A program made the position numbers and the translations under genes. The notes beneath the pieces were generated by a model. That model saw only the letters and a program-made list of their open reading frames with translations. It searched no databases and was not told the origin of the DNA. This document shows, in pieces, positions 25,001-36,079 of a stretch of 64,000 nt of DNA; positions within the stretch are counted from its first letter, which is position 1, and each line of letters opens with the position of its first letter. This stretch comes from Nipponacmea schrenckii (Eukaryota > Mollusca > Gastropoda > Lottiidae), in the NCBI GenBank assembly GCA_030562195.1, contig CM060199.1:11118338-11182337 (forward strand), written 5' to 3'.

Positions 25001-26992
25001 AACGTTTAAACCAATGAAATGCTACTTTATGAATTTTCCCGCCATTATCGCTTCTTCACTTCGGTTGTTTATAATTTTATATAAATAGTATTACTGAATA
25101 TCAAAATCACCCTAAAGACAATTATTATATATGTATTTCTTTCGTTAATAATAAAAGCAAAAAAAGAAATCGCTTTCGTAATTTGAAACCCACTCAAAAT
25201 TTTATTCCCGAACAAATAATATTTTGATAATATATTTTATATATAAGTGTTGTTTTGTGTTTGTTATATTTGTAACGTTATTACAATATCTATATTTTCA
25301 AAATTATTGACGAATATTATTTTGTTCATATTTAGGGAATAGATTTATAAGTTTGAATTTATCCGGAATTTTATAAATAATATCTTTTATTATTGCGAAT
25401 CCTATATGTAAATCATATTTATATCGTTTTATAAATCAGTTCGCGGAGGCATAAGTAGATACTTGCCGACATTAGGTCTATATCTATAGGCCTATATATA
25501 CATATTTGAAGATTCTGAAACTATGCGTTTGACTGAAGTCAAAATGTTTGATGGACTCGGAATTTTAATTATTTTTTATGTACTCTACATGGATAGAATT
25601 TACGCCTATTTCGCAGCATATTACATTTATATAAAAAAAATTGAAAATATACCAAAATGATTAATCGACCATGAATTCACAAAAGTTTGTTCACTTGATT
25701 ATATTTTGCAATATGGAAAGTGAAATGAATATGTTTTGTTATTTCGTAATGAATCATAATTTACAAAATAATATAATATATTTATTAAAATGGGAATGAG
25801 GGATCTCTGGTAATTCTGTTTTATATCTGTTTTATAGCTTGCATAATTGTTTTCAGGTAATTGTGAGACTATATAGTGTTATATATTTTTGTTAGTCGAA
25901 TTGTCCGTCTCCTAAGGTTTAATTGTGAAAAGTAAGATTCTCAAACAAAATAGTCAAGGAAACGATTATTCTGTCACGAATAAAACAGATATTTTATCCG
26001 CGTAAATTCACGAAACAGTAAAATTGCAATATACAATATGACAGAGCGCTTGCGGTTTCTCATAAAAACGTCTTACTTATATAAATATCAAATATAATTG
26101 TATCTTCGTAGTGCAATTTCTGAAGCCTTACATTATATTCTCTTCTACATTAATTAACAACAATAACGGCACAATTTTATTGATAACAATTACTTTATTA
26201 AATAACTTGCGATGATAAAGTTATCCATCAAATTATGCCCAGATATTTTATCCACCAAATTACTAAATACCACTTAAAGAAATTAATAAAAATTTGCCGA
26301 TAAGCCCAGCCTTGTGCGAATAAGCAAGGTTTAAATTAGAAATTTTTAAAGAAATTACCGAATGTATTCAAGTTATTTTTTTTAATATTCTGTTTTGAAA
26401 TCCTATGTTTTTGAGTGAATTTTAATACATACATTTCAATATTGAATAATGGTGCGATTACTAACGGTTTATACCTACAATCGAAAAAGTTTTAAGAGAA
26501 GGTAAAGAAATTTTATTAGTACTTTTTGTAAAAATTCCAAAGTAATTATACCTGAAATTTTCTCGAGGGAAAGACATCTAATTAGACCTGGATTCAAATT
26601 AGTTAATAAGCGCGAGGTTTCAATTTAATGGAAAGTAAAACTGATTTAAGGAAATTGTTTGAAATTAAAACAATCTCTAATGACAGTGAAGAGTTTTTGA
26701 TGATAAAATCTCATCCTAATTCAAGACAAGTTGATTAGACACAATAGAATTGTCAGCCTGATATGAAAATTGGTTTGTTTGGTAGAAACACTAAACTAAT
26801 AAACTTCTTAATAAATACAATTTATTTACTTAATTATTACATGATGGACGTGAAATACACGTGCTTACCTGTTGAATCGCTCAAACCACGGGTTGTAGAA
26901 CTTGCCACTTCCATTCCATATAACCCCGAATAATCTCCCAATTTTCTTTTAGAATCTAAGTCATCAGCCCCGATTCTGTGATCCTCACTCAT
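19017..26992 (-). CDS. PROP1: PROP (prophet of Pit-1)-like paired-class homeodomain transcription factor
   Basis: Four exons, 26992-26869, 23268-22991, 19728-19402 and 19124-19017, splice in phase to 278 residues with ATG and TAG inside the window. The homeodomain spans about residues 89-148: [32 protein letters not shown], then [16 protein letters not shown]. It has glutamine at homeodomain position 50 and an intron between positions 46 and 47 (RIQ|VWF), a usual paired-like site. The block [17 protein letters not shown] just after it is, from memory, characteristic of invertebrate Prop proteins. A Ser-rich segment precedes the homeodomain and a Met/Asn-rich segment follows it. Exon 4 encodes [13 protein letters not shown], an aristaless/OAR-like C-terminal motif. 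It should act as a nuclear regulator binding TAAT-type palindromes; vertebrate PROP1 specifies pituitary lineages. Introns 1 and 2 are over 3 kb each. Family PRD-class Q50 is certain; PROP orthology is likely. Confidence 0.85.
19729..22990 (-). other. PROP intron 2
   Basis: A 3.3-kb intron with no repeat or RNA gene recognised. A patch at about 21616-21897 is less AT-rich and open on the minus strand for 93 codons, but shows no similarity or splice logic. It could be regulatory sequence. Confidence 0.4.
23269..26868 (-). other. PROP intron 1
   Basis: A 3.6-kb strongly AT-rich intron. Nothing coding was found. A palindromic TATAGGCCTATA occurs near 25486. Large first introns of developmental homeobox genes often hold enhancers, but none can be pointed to here. 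Confidence 0.4.
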
Positions 26993-27127
26993 TTTCCTTC
27001 CAATCTTCAGGTAAAATTCGATGCTAAACTTGTGATTGCCGAAAAAATATGGACTGTCTAATGAAATTTAGTTCGGTGATCATTTTATATTGGAGTTATT
27101 GTAATGGAACATGGCAGTTTGTTTTAA

Positions 27128-27189
27128 CCAATCAGAGCTCGCGTTATACCCCGATATGCGATAACGCATTAAACACGTATTTTGATTGG
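27128..27189 (-). promoter_or_regulatory. Paired CCAAT boxes upstream of PROP
   Basis: On the minus strand, CCAAT lies at 27189-27185 and an inverted copy, ATTGG (CCAAT on plus), at 27132-27128, about 195 and 140 bp before the PROP ATG at 26992. The surrounding sequence is less AT-rich than its neighbourhood and fits a TATA-less core promoter. The transcription start is not identified. Confidence 0.4.
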
Positions 27190-29659
27190 TCTAGCTATGG
27201 CACCTTTCATGCCATTAAGAATAGAGGCGGTGCCTGTTTATTCTAAAGAACTCGAGGAATTCCCTTGGTAACAGAAGACAATCTTGAGACAAATGGAATG
27301 AAAAGACGAATCGTAGCGAAGAAAATGGGCTCTAATTATTCCCGTAATTAGGGAACCATCTCAACCAAATGTCGCCGAATTTCTAATTTTTCGTTCGTCT
27401 TTTTATCTTTTGAAAACTTGGCTGTAGGGTAAAGATCTTGGTATCCAGACAAGTATAATCCTCATATCTTAAAACATCAGCCTGTATTATTATTATTGTC
27501 AATAATTAAAACTCTAAATGATGGTAAGGGTTAGTTTTGACTCAAAGGGGTTTAGTTCTGAGATGATAAAAATCTAAATTCCCGATTCTGTTCCTGATTA
27601 TCAGTAAAAATTACAGGTTTCAGGAATTCATTGGAATATTTTCAATGCGAAATATCTGCTTTCTAGAACTAGTAACATTTGGTGTTCTGTGAAATATATT
27701 GTATAAAAGAATAACTTTGAAGAAATATGGAAATCTAAAATATTCGATCAGTTTTATAAATTAAAGATGCTAGAATATTTTTTATTCAAATTTGACGTTA
27801 AATCTTATACTGCGTGCACTATATTTTAAATATGCATTAATTTAGCAGAATTACTATTAATATTTTTGCAATATTCCTACATTATAGATTCTTAGGCCTA
27901 TATACAATTTTGAAATATCCATTTGTTGAATATTTAATAATTTCTTTATTTTGTTAATTTAATAATAAGTTATAGAACTTCTTAAATTAATTTGTATGAA
28001 TAGGATGTTGCAAAATCTAAAAATGTCCGTTGGCTTATGAATTAACATTTGTAATCTCTAATATTATAGGCATCTGGCTTTATATCGAAATCTTTAATTT
28101 TTTTATTCATTTTAAAAATTGTATTTCAAAATTTTAATTTTTTCCGAAACTTATAATTTATAGCTTCTTTTTTACGGAAAGAAAAAGTATCCGTTTCATG
28201 ATTTCATCTTTCAAGCAAGTCGCTTTCAAGTGTCTAGTAGGCTATCTATGATTTTCTAATCAAATTTCAAATTCAATTTAACAAATTGATAATAAAACAT
28301 TCTTGAGCTTGAGTTAATAACATACTTAAGAAATGTCATTACGTGGGGATAATTTTGCGGTTTCGAGGATAGAATGCTCCCTCATCCAAGGTTATATAAA
28401 TATTACTAATATTTCATATCATTTTCAAACATCAAACAAATAACCCGACATATTCCGCCACAAGGACGACAACTCGATTAAATTTTAATCAGGATTGAAC
28501 AAAAGAAAACCTGGCGGAGATCATCGGATATTAATTAGATTACATATTAAACATCATTATTACACGGCTTCTAGAAATAGAAACTAGAAATAAAGCAGAT
28601 GGTAGGCAGACGACAGTTGGTCGAAATGTCCGCAATTTACCTGTGACGTTTCAAGAGTGTGAAGGAAAGTTTCAAGTGTTTTGATTGTAATTTAGACAAA
28701 TTGTAAGAAGAAAAGAGGAATTGTTGAAATAACAAAGTCGTTACGTTTTCAAATCAACTTTATTCACCGATCTAACGACTCCTGATTGAAACTACGACGT
28801 CATGGGTGGTTACCTGTACTGCACGTGCCGTAACGAGGGGAGGTAATCGAGCTAATCGGTGTCTATTTTATTCTAATGATTGTGTTGGTATATCATTGAC
28901 AAGTGATATCTAACAGATTGTTAATGATGACATAGGTTATGGAGAATGTAGGACCAAGTTTAACTAAGTAGATTAAATATCTCTAATGTTTGAATATAGG
29001 TCGACCTACAAAATGTGCTTGAACCTTGAGTTCTGTCTGGGGTCTATTATATATAGGCCTATAATTGTAACTCTTTTTAGCAATATTAAATAAGAATGAT
29101 ATTTTTTTAATTTTTGCGACATTTCAATAGCCGATACAGGAAATATAGACTTAAAATGTTGTTTTTTAATGTTCTATCGACTTCTAAATGTCATTTAAAA
29201 ATTATATTCTTTGCAGTTACAAATAATTCACCGTTATTTATTGTTCGTCATACCCTTTTCTCTCGTTTTCTTTTCATTCATGCAATGTAGGCCTACTTCA
29301 AAGAATCGTTACTCAAATTTTGGAGTTCGTAAAACATGAAACGCATTAGTAGGCCTAGGCCTTATTCAATTTAAATGACCTGTAGGCATATTACAAAGAA
29401 CCGTCTCAGAAGAATGTGGAATAAATGCTATATTTCCTATCGTATGCCGACAACTTAACTTTTGTATGATTTGGTTAAAATGGTGCTTTTTTACTTCTGC
29501 TATTTTTTAGCTTATTGTTATGAAACAAGTTAATAAAATGTAGGTCTAGTGCTATAGGCCTATGTCCAACTATTTACATGAGGGTGCTTGGTGATAAATT
29601 TTAAAATGCTATTGGTTTGGATTATTCATCTGATCTAATCTCAAATTGAGGGGTATTGT

Positions 29660-29799
29660 CACGTGATAAACTAATTATTACATCATAACAACCATCTTAA
29701 TTACCTCCCTTTCATAAAGTGACGTCACAGCAAACAGGAAATAAAAGGTCAAAGTAATTGACCGCGATGAATTGATGACTGTGATTGGTTAAAAGGTCA
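29660..29799. promoter_or_regulatory. Candidate regulatory cluster: E-box, CRE, AGGTCA half-sites, CCAAT
   Basis: Within 140 bp are CACGTG (29660-29665), TGACGTCA (29720-29727), AGGTCA (29746-29751 and 29794-29799), TGACC (29759-29763) and ATTGG (29784-29788). These are consensus sites for bHLH-ZIP, CREB/ATF, nuclear-receptor and NF-Y factors. The cluster sits 2.7 kb upstream of PROP on the minus strand. The clustering is seen; function is inferred. Confidence 0.35.
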
Positions 29800-31110
29800 A
29801 CAGTTGAATGTCGGGTAATATTAAGGCACAGTAGGGGCGCGTGTATGTTTACAATGGCGTCTTTATCACACCCGTTCTGTGTCTTGACGAACTGTCTTTC
29901 AGTCAAATTGAGTCATTAAAACCTTTCAATTGATATTTCGTGAAAGAATTCGAGTAGCATCTGGGTACCAAAGCTTTAATTGTGTAGCTATTAACAACAA
30001 TAATAATATTCCACTAACAGGAACAATGCACGTGTTCAAGCACGAGAGAATGTTGCATGTATAGTGGAGTTAACATGTTGCTCTTATGACTGAAGTGTTT
30101 CTAAAAATTGGGATTCGTTAGCCAGTGTGATCTTCTATTGATTCCTCCTGAACGACAATCTTTAAAATGAAACATTAACCATTATTAGACTAAACCAATG
30201 ATTTGCTATAGGTAAATGTAAAAAAAGTAAATTGTCTACAGTTGATGGGATTTCCAAACCATTTGCGGTTTGACATAAGGGAGGATATGCTCCAAGCTAA
30301 TGCCATCGTCACTTTAAATTTATTTTTCAATTGCCGTGGAGCCTAATTTGAAAAGAATGATTATGACTTGCGTTAGGATAAAGATTAATAATCATTACTA
30401 ATCTATAACCCCGACATGATATTTTATTATTTCCTATTTACATAATGACGCCATTTTCACAGCCAGTTGAGGTAATCCAATCACATTCTGTCTAAAGAAA
30501 GTAAATCAACGTTTATTCACAGTTTTATTCAATTCATCTGTTAGCTTATTCAATTTATTAAAAATTACTCACAATTCATCAGAATTACCATGCCCTAATA
30601 TGGGTAATAAATCCATATTAGGTAAATGTCCAGGAGTTATCGGTCTTTATTCGCCGGTTACTTCATTAATTTCCACGTCTCTTTAGTCAACCAAATTAAA
30701 TACTTGCATTTCAATTTTGATTTTTAGTTGGGCAAGAATCGAACATTTTTAAATTTATTCTTTTCTAAATTTTCTAAATCTCATCACTTCAATGTATGTT
30801 TTTTCTGGTTTCTAACATTAAAGTTATGCTACTAAAATTTTATATTAAAGACGTAAGAGTGGAGATTCAGATAGTTATAGCGAAGTAGTTGTAGAGGTTG
30901 CCACTTGATAATTAATAGCTGTAAATATTGAAAATATTGGGGTTAATAATTCTTTTCCCTCGGATTACACGTCAAATCAAGTACCCTCTGTCAAGATCTC
31001 CGTGAAATATTATTTTGTTTATAAGGGTTATTTACTGTTCAGTTATAGCTTCCATTGATATACATGTATTGTATAAGTACACTACACGTGTATCCTTTGG
31101 AATATTGATA

Positions 31111-31260
31111 ACTAGATTTGTGTCAATTGAAAAATTGGTAACCAGACTTGCGTGAATGGGAATATTGGTAACCAGACTTGCGCCAATTGAAATATTGGTA
31201 ACCAGACTACGTGAATCGAAATATTTGTAACCAAACTTACGCTCATCGAAATATTATTAA
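31111..31260. repeat. 30-bp minisatellite, five copies
   Basis: The block AC(C/T)AGA/ACCAAAC recurs at 31111, 31141, 31171, 31201 and 31230. Units read like TTGGTAACCAGACTTGCG and then an AT-rich half. Neighbouring central copies are the most alike. Confidence 0.8.
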
Positions 31261-33042
31261 CCATTCAAAATTAGAAATCAGAAAATAAGACTTTCAGCCC
31301 TTGAGTTGAGTTACGCCTGTTGAGTTGCGGTTCTTGAAGTAATGGAAACTGTCTAATGACATTGAAGACGTTGATTGAAATCTGTGATTGTGTATAAAAC
31401 TAGTTACTTTTGCTTCTGTCTCAAGCACCTGCTTCCTTATCAATGGTAAATAACATTTTAATTTAAATCATTAGATGACGGTATATAAAACCAGCTCTTC
31501 TAGACATAGTCAGTGATCTGTTTATAGGAATTGACCAATCGATCTTACTCCAAGTTTATGAAATTATCATGTTCATTTAATACAGGTGAATTCTATGCAT
31601 GAGCTCACTCATTACGGTAAAAAAAAACATTTTATGTACTGAAACTTAAGCTAAAAAAAATCAAACGGTGCACAAAATTCTGGCTTGGACTTCGTTTTAC
31701 ATCCACAGAGTTATATTTTAAATTCTTAATAGATCTATGCATGTTTAATCTGAGCCAAATATACTTGCCACCTTTATAATTTGAAATTACAGGGCACGTA
31801 AAATGTTCTAACTGAAAATGTCACAGACTTGTTAAATCTAAAGAATCGTTAAATCAGGTGAAATAAGGTTCATTTTAAACTAAAACAATTAGAGTGTAGT
31901 GATAGGCCAATAATTTTTACAGATTACTCCGCTAATGCTGAATAATAGGTCGATTAGGAAGATTAACGCCGCCGGCCGAATGGAATAATTCACAGCCTAG
32001 AAAAGGAGAAAATGTGTTTAAATAAATTTAGGATAGAAATTGAAACTATAGTACAGTTCAGATTGAAGGATTGTTCATTTGGAATCAATTTAAAGTTTTG
32101 AATACGAGGTAATCAGAAGAAATCTTCTGTCAATTTGAGGTCGAAACGGCAGAAAATTGCTGGTAGATTGAGTCACGTGGTAATTAGAATGTTAAATCAG
32201 GGGAGGTAAGTCTGTAATGAAGGAAGATAATCTTGTCATGTCTTGAGTAGAGTGATTATCAAATATTTGAATCTGTAATAAGCTCGTTATAAATACCAGG
32301 TTTTGAACTTTCACCTATAAAATTGAGCTTGCAAAAATGGCCAGCCTCGTGGCTATATCAATTTTGTCGGCAAATAGATTCAGAACCTTAAAATGTGAGA
32401 ATTGCGTCTCCCAAAAATAAATCATTTAGAAAAATTGACTTGATCTTGTGCACTCAGACACACCTTCAAAACTAGAATCCTTCGCATTTTGAATTTAAGG
32501 GGGCGATGCGTCATTACGTCAGATATATAGAAAAGAAATTGAGAAATAGAGAGTTCAATTAATAATTTGAGGCATTTTGAACGAATCAATAAATTATGCG
32601 ATTTTCGTGAATTTCCAGTAGCCTACTTCTGAAGAGTGGTTAGCTACATATAATCAAGACCCAAATCAACACCCGAAAAGGGCGAATCTGTCCATTTAAA
32701 AAAGAACTGAAATTGATAAATATTGTTTATTATTGAAGTCATTTAAAATTTATTAATGCAAATGAAATTTCTATCTAACACACAGGTCTAAATAGGCCAT
32801 TTGCTATTACAAATGTACTTGTTCAACCAGGGATAACACCCAAACTACCTGTCATCACTCGTATCAAATAGACGGATGTCAGTTTTATGAGGAGATTACC
32901 TTCAAGGATTAAAATAACAACTGATACAATCTATTCTAATTATTTTTTTAATAATAAATACGAGGAAGTTGATGATTATCTCGTTTAAAGGCACACAACT
33001 CTCAGCTTAGTCATTTCTCCTCTTTAATATGTGGACTTCTGT

Positions 33043-33165
33043 TTTCATGTTAAATCACGATATTCTATTACTTTTTTCCAGAAATATCGTGGAAATCTTT
33101 CCAATATGTCACATGAAAAGTTGGACAATACATGTACTCAGTTTCTGTACAACAACCCGTTAAAT
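33043..33165. repeat. Dispersed repeat, copy at 33.1 kb
   Basis: Shares TTAAATCAC, ACTTTTTCCAGAAAT-like and AATATGTCACATGAAA blocks in the same order and spacing with 38952-39065. Two copies in one window suggest a family; the class is unknown. Confidence 0.6.
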
Positions 33166-33182
33166 GTGGTGTTTCTGACATG

Positions 33183-33369
33183 CTCCGACACTCCGACGAA
33201 AGCATACAATGAATATGATAACAAAATTTCATGTTGAAAAAAATATATATTTATTATTTCGTTTCATAATACATATTAAGATCATTCCGACTTTTTTATT
33301 GCAGCCAAAAACGCGTATTTTTCAATTCGCGGATATCATGGCTGAAAATGACTTGTCGGAGTGTCGGAG
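33183..33369. repeat. Perfect 15-bp inverted repeat with 157-bp spacer
   Basis: CTCCGACACTCCGAC (33183-33197) and its exact reverse complement GTCGGAGTGTCGGAG (33355-33369). The arms could be eroded ends of a small element; no flanking target duplication was seen. Confidence 0.6.
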
Positions 33370-36079
33370 AAACAAATACACAGCGTAAAATGTTTTGCTG
33401 GACTGGGTACATTTAAGACTACGTTTTTTTTACTTTAATATAGCATTTTCGTTTAACTGAAAAATTAATGAAATTTTCTTGGTACAAGAAGCAAGAAAAA
33501 GCACCAGATTAATAAACAAAATGTTAATATAATGTAATTGAAATGAAAAATGTTTTAAGGTGTCTTTAAAATGCCAAATGCCCAGATTAATTTTAATTCA
33601 TTATTTAATTCAACTTTCAAAATGACTTGTACACTCTACTGGCTTTGGTGATAGTTCTATCGAAGGCCATTATACACTGATACTGTTAAGAATGCACAGC
33701 ACAGAATATCAGAAATATTTAAAATCAAACATATGTTCATTTTTATAAGAAACACCTCATATCTCATAAACACTTAAATAATACATTTGAAGAAATGTAG
33801 CACACTTTAATCATTTATGATACATCCCCAATTTTGGATGTCAAATATCAATTATGAATCTTAATATTATATTATAAATACATACCTTTACCTAATAGGG
33901 CATTTCACACCGACACCACATAAGTGATTCTTAGAGTAACTTGCCGCAGGGGAGGTAATAAAATAAACCAGGTAGAAAGTTAAAACAATCCATCAAATGT
34001 CATCTCATCTCCCTTGAATAACTTGCTGACAGGTTCAACAACGTGTTACACTCTCGTGAATCAAACCATATTGAACCTAGGCCAGCAAGGGGGCATATTC
34101 CGCACAACTGACCTAGTGAAAATAATTAGGATTACAGGAGACACCACAGAGGAGGTGGGAAAAGGTATGTAATTTTGATGGAATATATGTTAAAACTGTT
34201 ATCTTCGAAAGTGAAAAACATTACTTAGATTTTCGAAGGTAAATCATTACGCAGTGATTGAAGAGTCATTCAAGCTTATATGAGGTATTTTATGTTACCT
34301 ACATTATTGGATAACCTTTCCGGGAAGTGAAAGAAGGCGTTTATTGGTTTAAAATTCCTATGGCACACCACGGTATGTGTTGGTTCTACTATTCAACTTT
34401 GCAATGACAATCCAGATCATGAATGGCGTAGGTGGCTCAATCGGTATTGAATATTCGCCCAAACCATTTTCAAAAGGTCGTTATTGAATATTTTGTTTGT
34501 TTGTGTATCTTATGGTAGCAAAATGGAAAGTATAAGTAATATATAACAACGCTATGCAATGTTTTCTTTATAACTGCGTCCAAACCAAACCAGAACCATT
34601 AATTAAATGATTAAATTATACAATAGTAATATTGGGAAGTAATTACTAAGTTACATATCAGTGTTGAAATAATATTTTACCATAAAATAAACTAACTGTT
34701 GTCATTAAAAGTGTAAAATTAATTATTTGTTTCATTGAATACAATCATATTGTGTTAGTAGTCTATTACAGTTATAGTTTTACTATGTGGGAGTTTGATT
34801 TGCCGATTAGACTACGAAGCATTCTGTATCCCACTACCCAAAGTGGTACAACACCTTGTACCTTTGTAAGGTGTATCGTATCCTATGATAGGAAAACAAA
34901 ATGACAGTTGTCTATGGCCAGAGTGTGATTGTAATGACGCTATTATTTCATTATTAATAATAATTATCTGCCCCAGATTAGAAAAAAGGTTCTGTAAGAA
35001 TAATTACATCAACCTTAAACAGTGGCCTATTTGGACAATCAAACCAACCGTTAATTATTTTAACAATAATACCCACATACCTTTTGTTTTTATTTAACCA
35101 CAATGTACACACACAGAGTATTTTAACTTGTAATTGAGAGGTTGTTTTCGAAGTAGGATACTAATAAATCGTGTTATAAAATACTAAGTAAGTTAGAACT
35201 TAACAGGTAGGCCTAAAAATATTAATGCATTCTCCTTCATTTCATATACTTTGAAATCAGTTTGTGAGTAAATAATAATTCGTAAATTCTATATTTTTGT
35301 GACTCGCGGTCTCGATTAACATCAAATGATACATGTTGAAGTTTTGTAGATCTAAAATGACATATTGACGTCTGTCCCGAGGTGACATGTTGTATATTAT
35401 TAATGATTTTGATTAGTTTTTATTAAGATTACATCAGATAGTTTAGTTGAGTCATTAGGTGGGGAAAGGGAACTCTCTCAAAGCCACGTGATAAATTTTG
35501 GTTAGATCTGGTAAAGCAAAGGACTAAAGTAATTCTGTATTCGAGCCAAGGACAGATCGTATTCAGGTCGAGTATTTCATTGTCAAACGCCTAAGATGAA
35601 AAATTTTTTTTTCGATTTGAAAGAAGACCTTCTTCGAAAGAAATGTTTCATGAACTAAGTCAACATGTACCTTAATGTTAATTATTATTTATATACGTGA
35701 TAAAAACGGGAAAACAAGAAAAGACTCCTGTAATGTTGTCATTGAAAAGAAACACATATGGGAAGATTCTCATTACTAATCATAAAAACAAATTATTTAC
35801 AATACGACAAGAATTAACTGTGATCCCACCACATTTTTTTTACTAATTTGTTTCGCTGGTTCTTGTAAGTAATAGTTTGGCCAATGGTCCTGTTTTTGTG
35901 CGATACAATTATCTACCAAGATGCGGGGCTTTGGTTCAGTTATACAGAAACATGTGTAGGCTACTAAAATCCACCTTTCCCCCAAAAGCATTACACAATT
36001 TATTGGTTTCGCAGATTAATCATTAGTCCAATTAACTAATATTGTACTATATTTTTTACAGATAAAGAAACTATCTAAG

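Larger units (their letters stand above)
27250..36060. other. Long intergenic region between PROP and MCFD2-like gene 2
   Basis: About 8.8 kb without a recognisable gene, RNA or intact transposon. Contents noted separately: a CRE/E-box/AGGTCA cluster at 29660-29799, a 30-bp minisatellite at 31111-31260, a dispersed repeat at 33043-33165 and a 15-bp perfect inverted repeat at 33183-33369. Open frames here are short and unsupported. Confidence 0.45.

Noticed and set aside
27049..27246. Plus-strand ORF next to the PROP start
   Set aside because: It overlaps the CCAAT-bearing promoter region and has no similarity.
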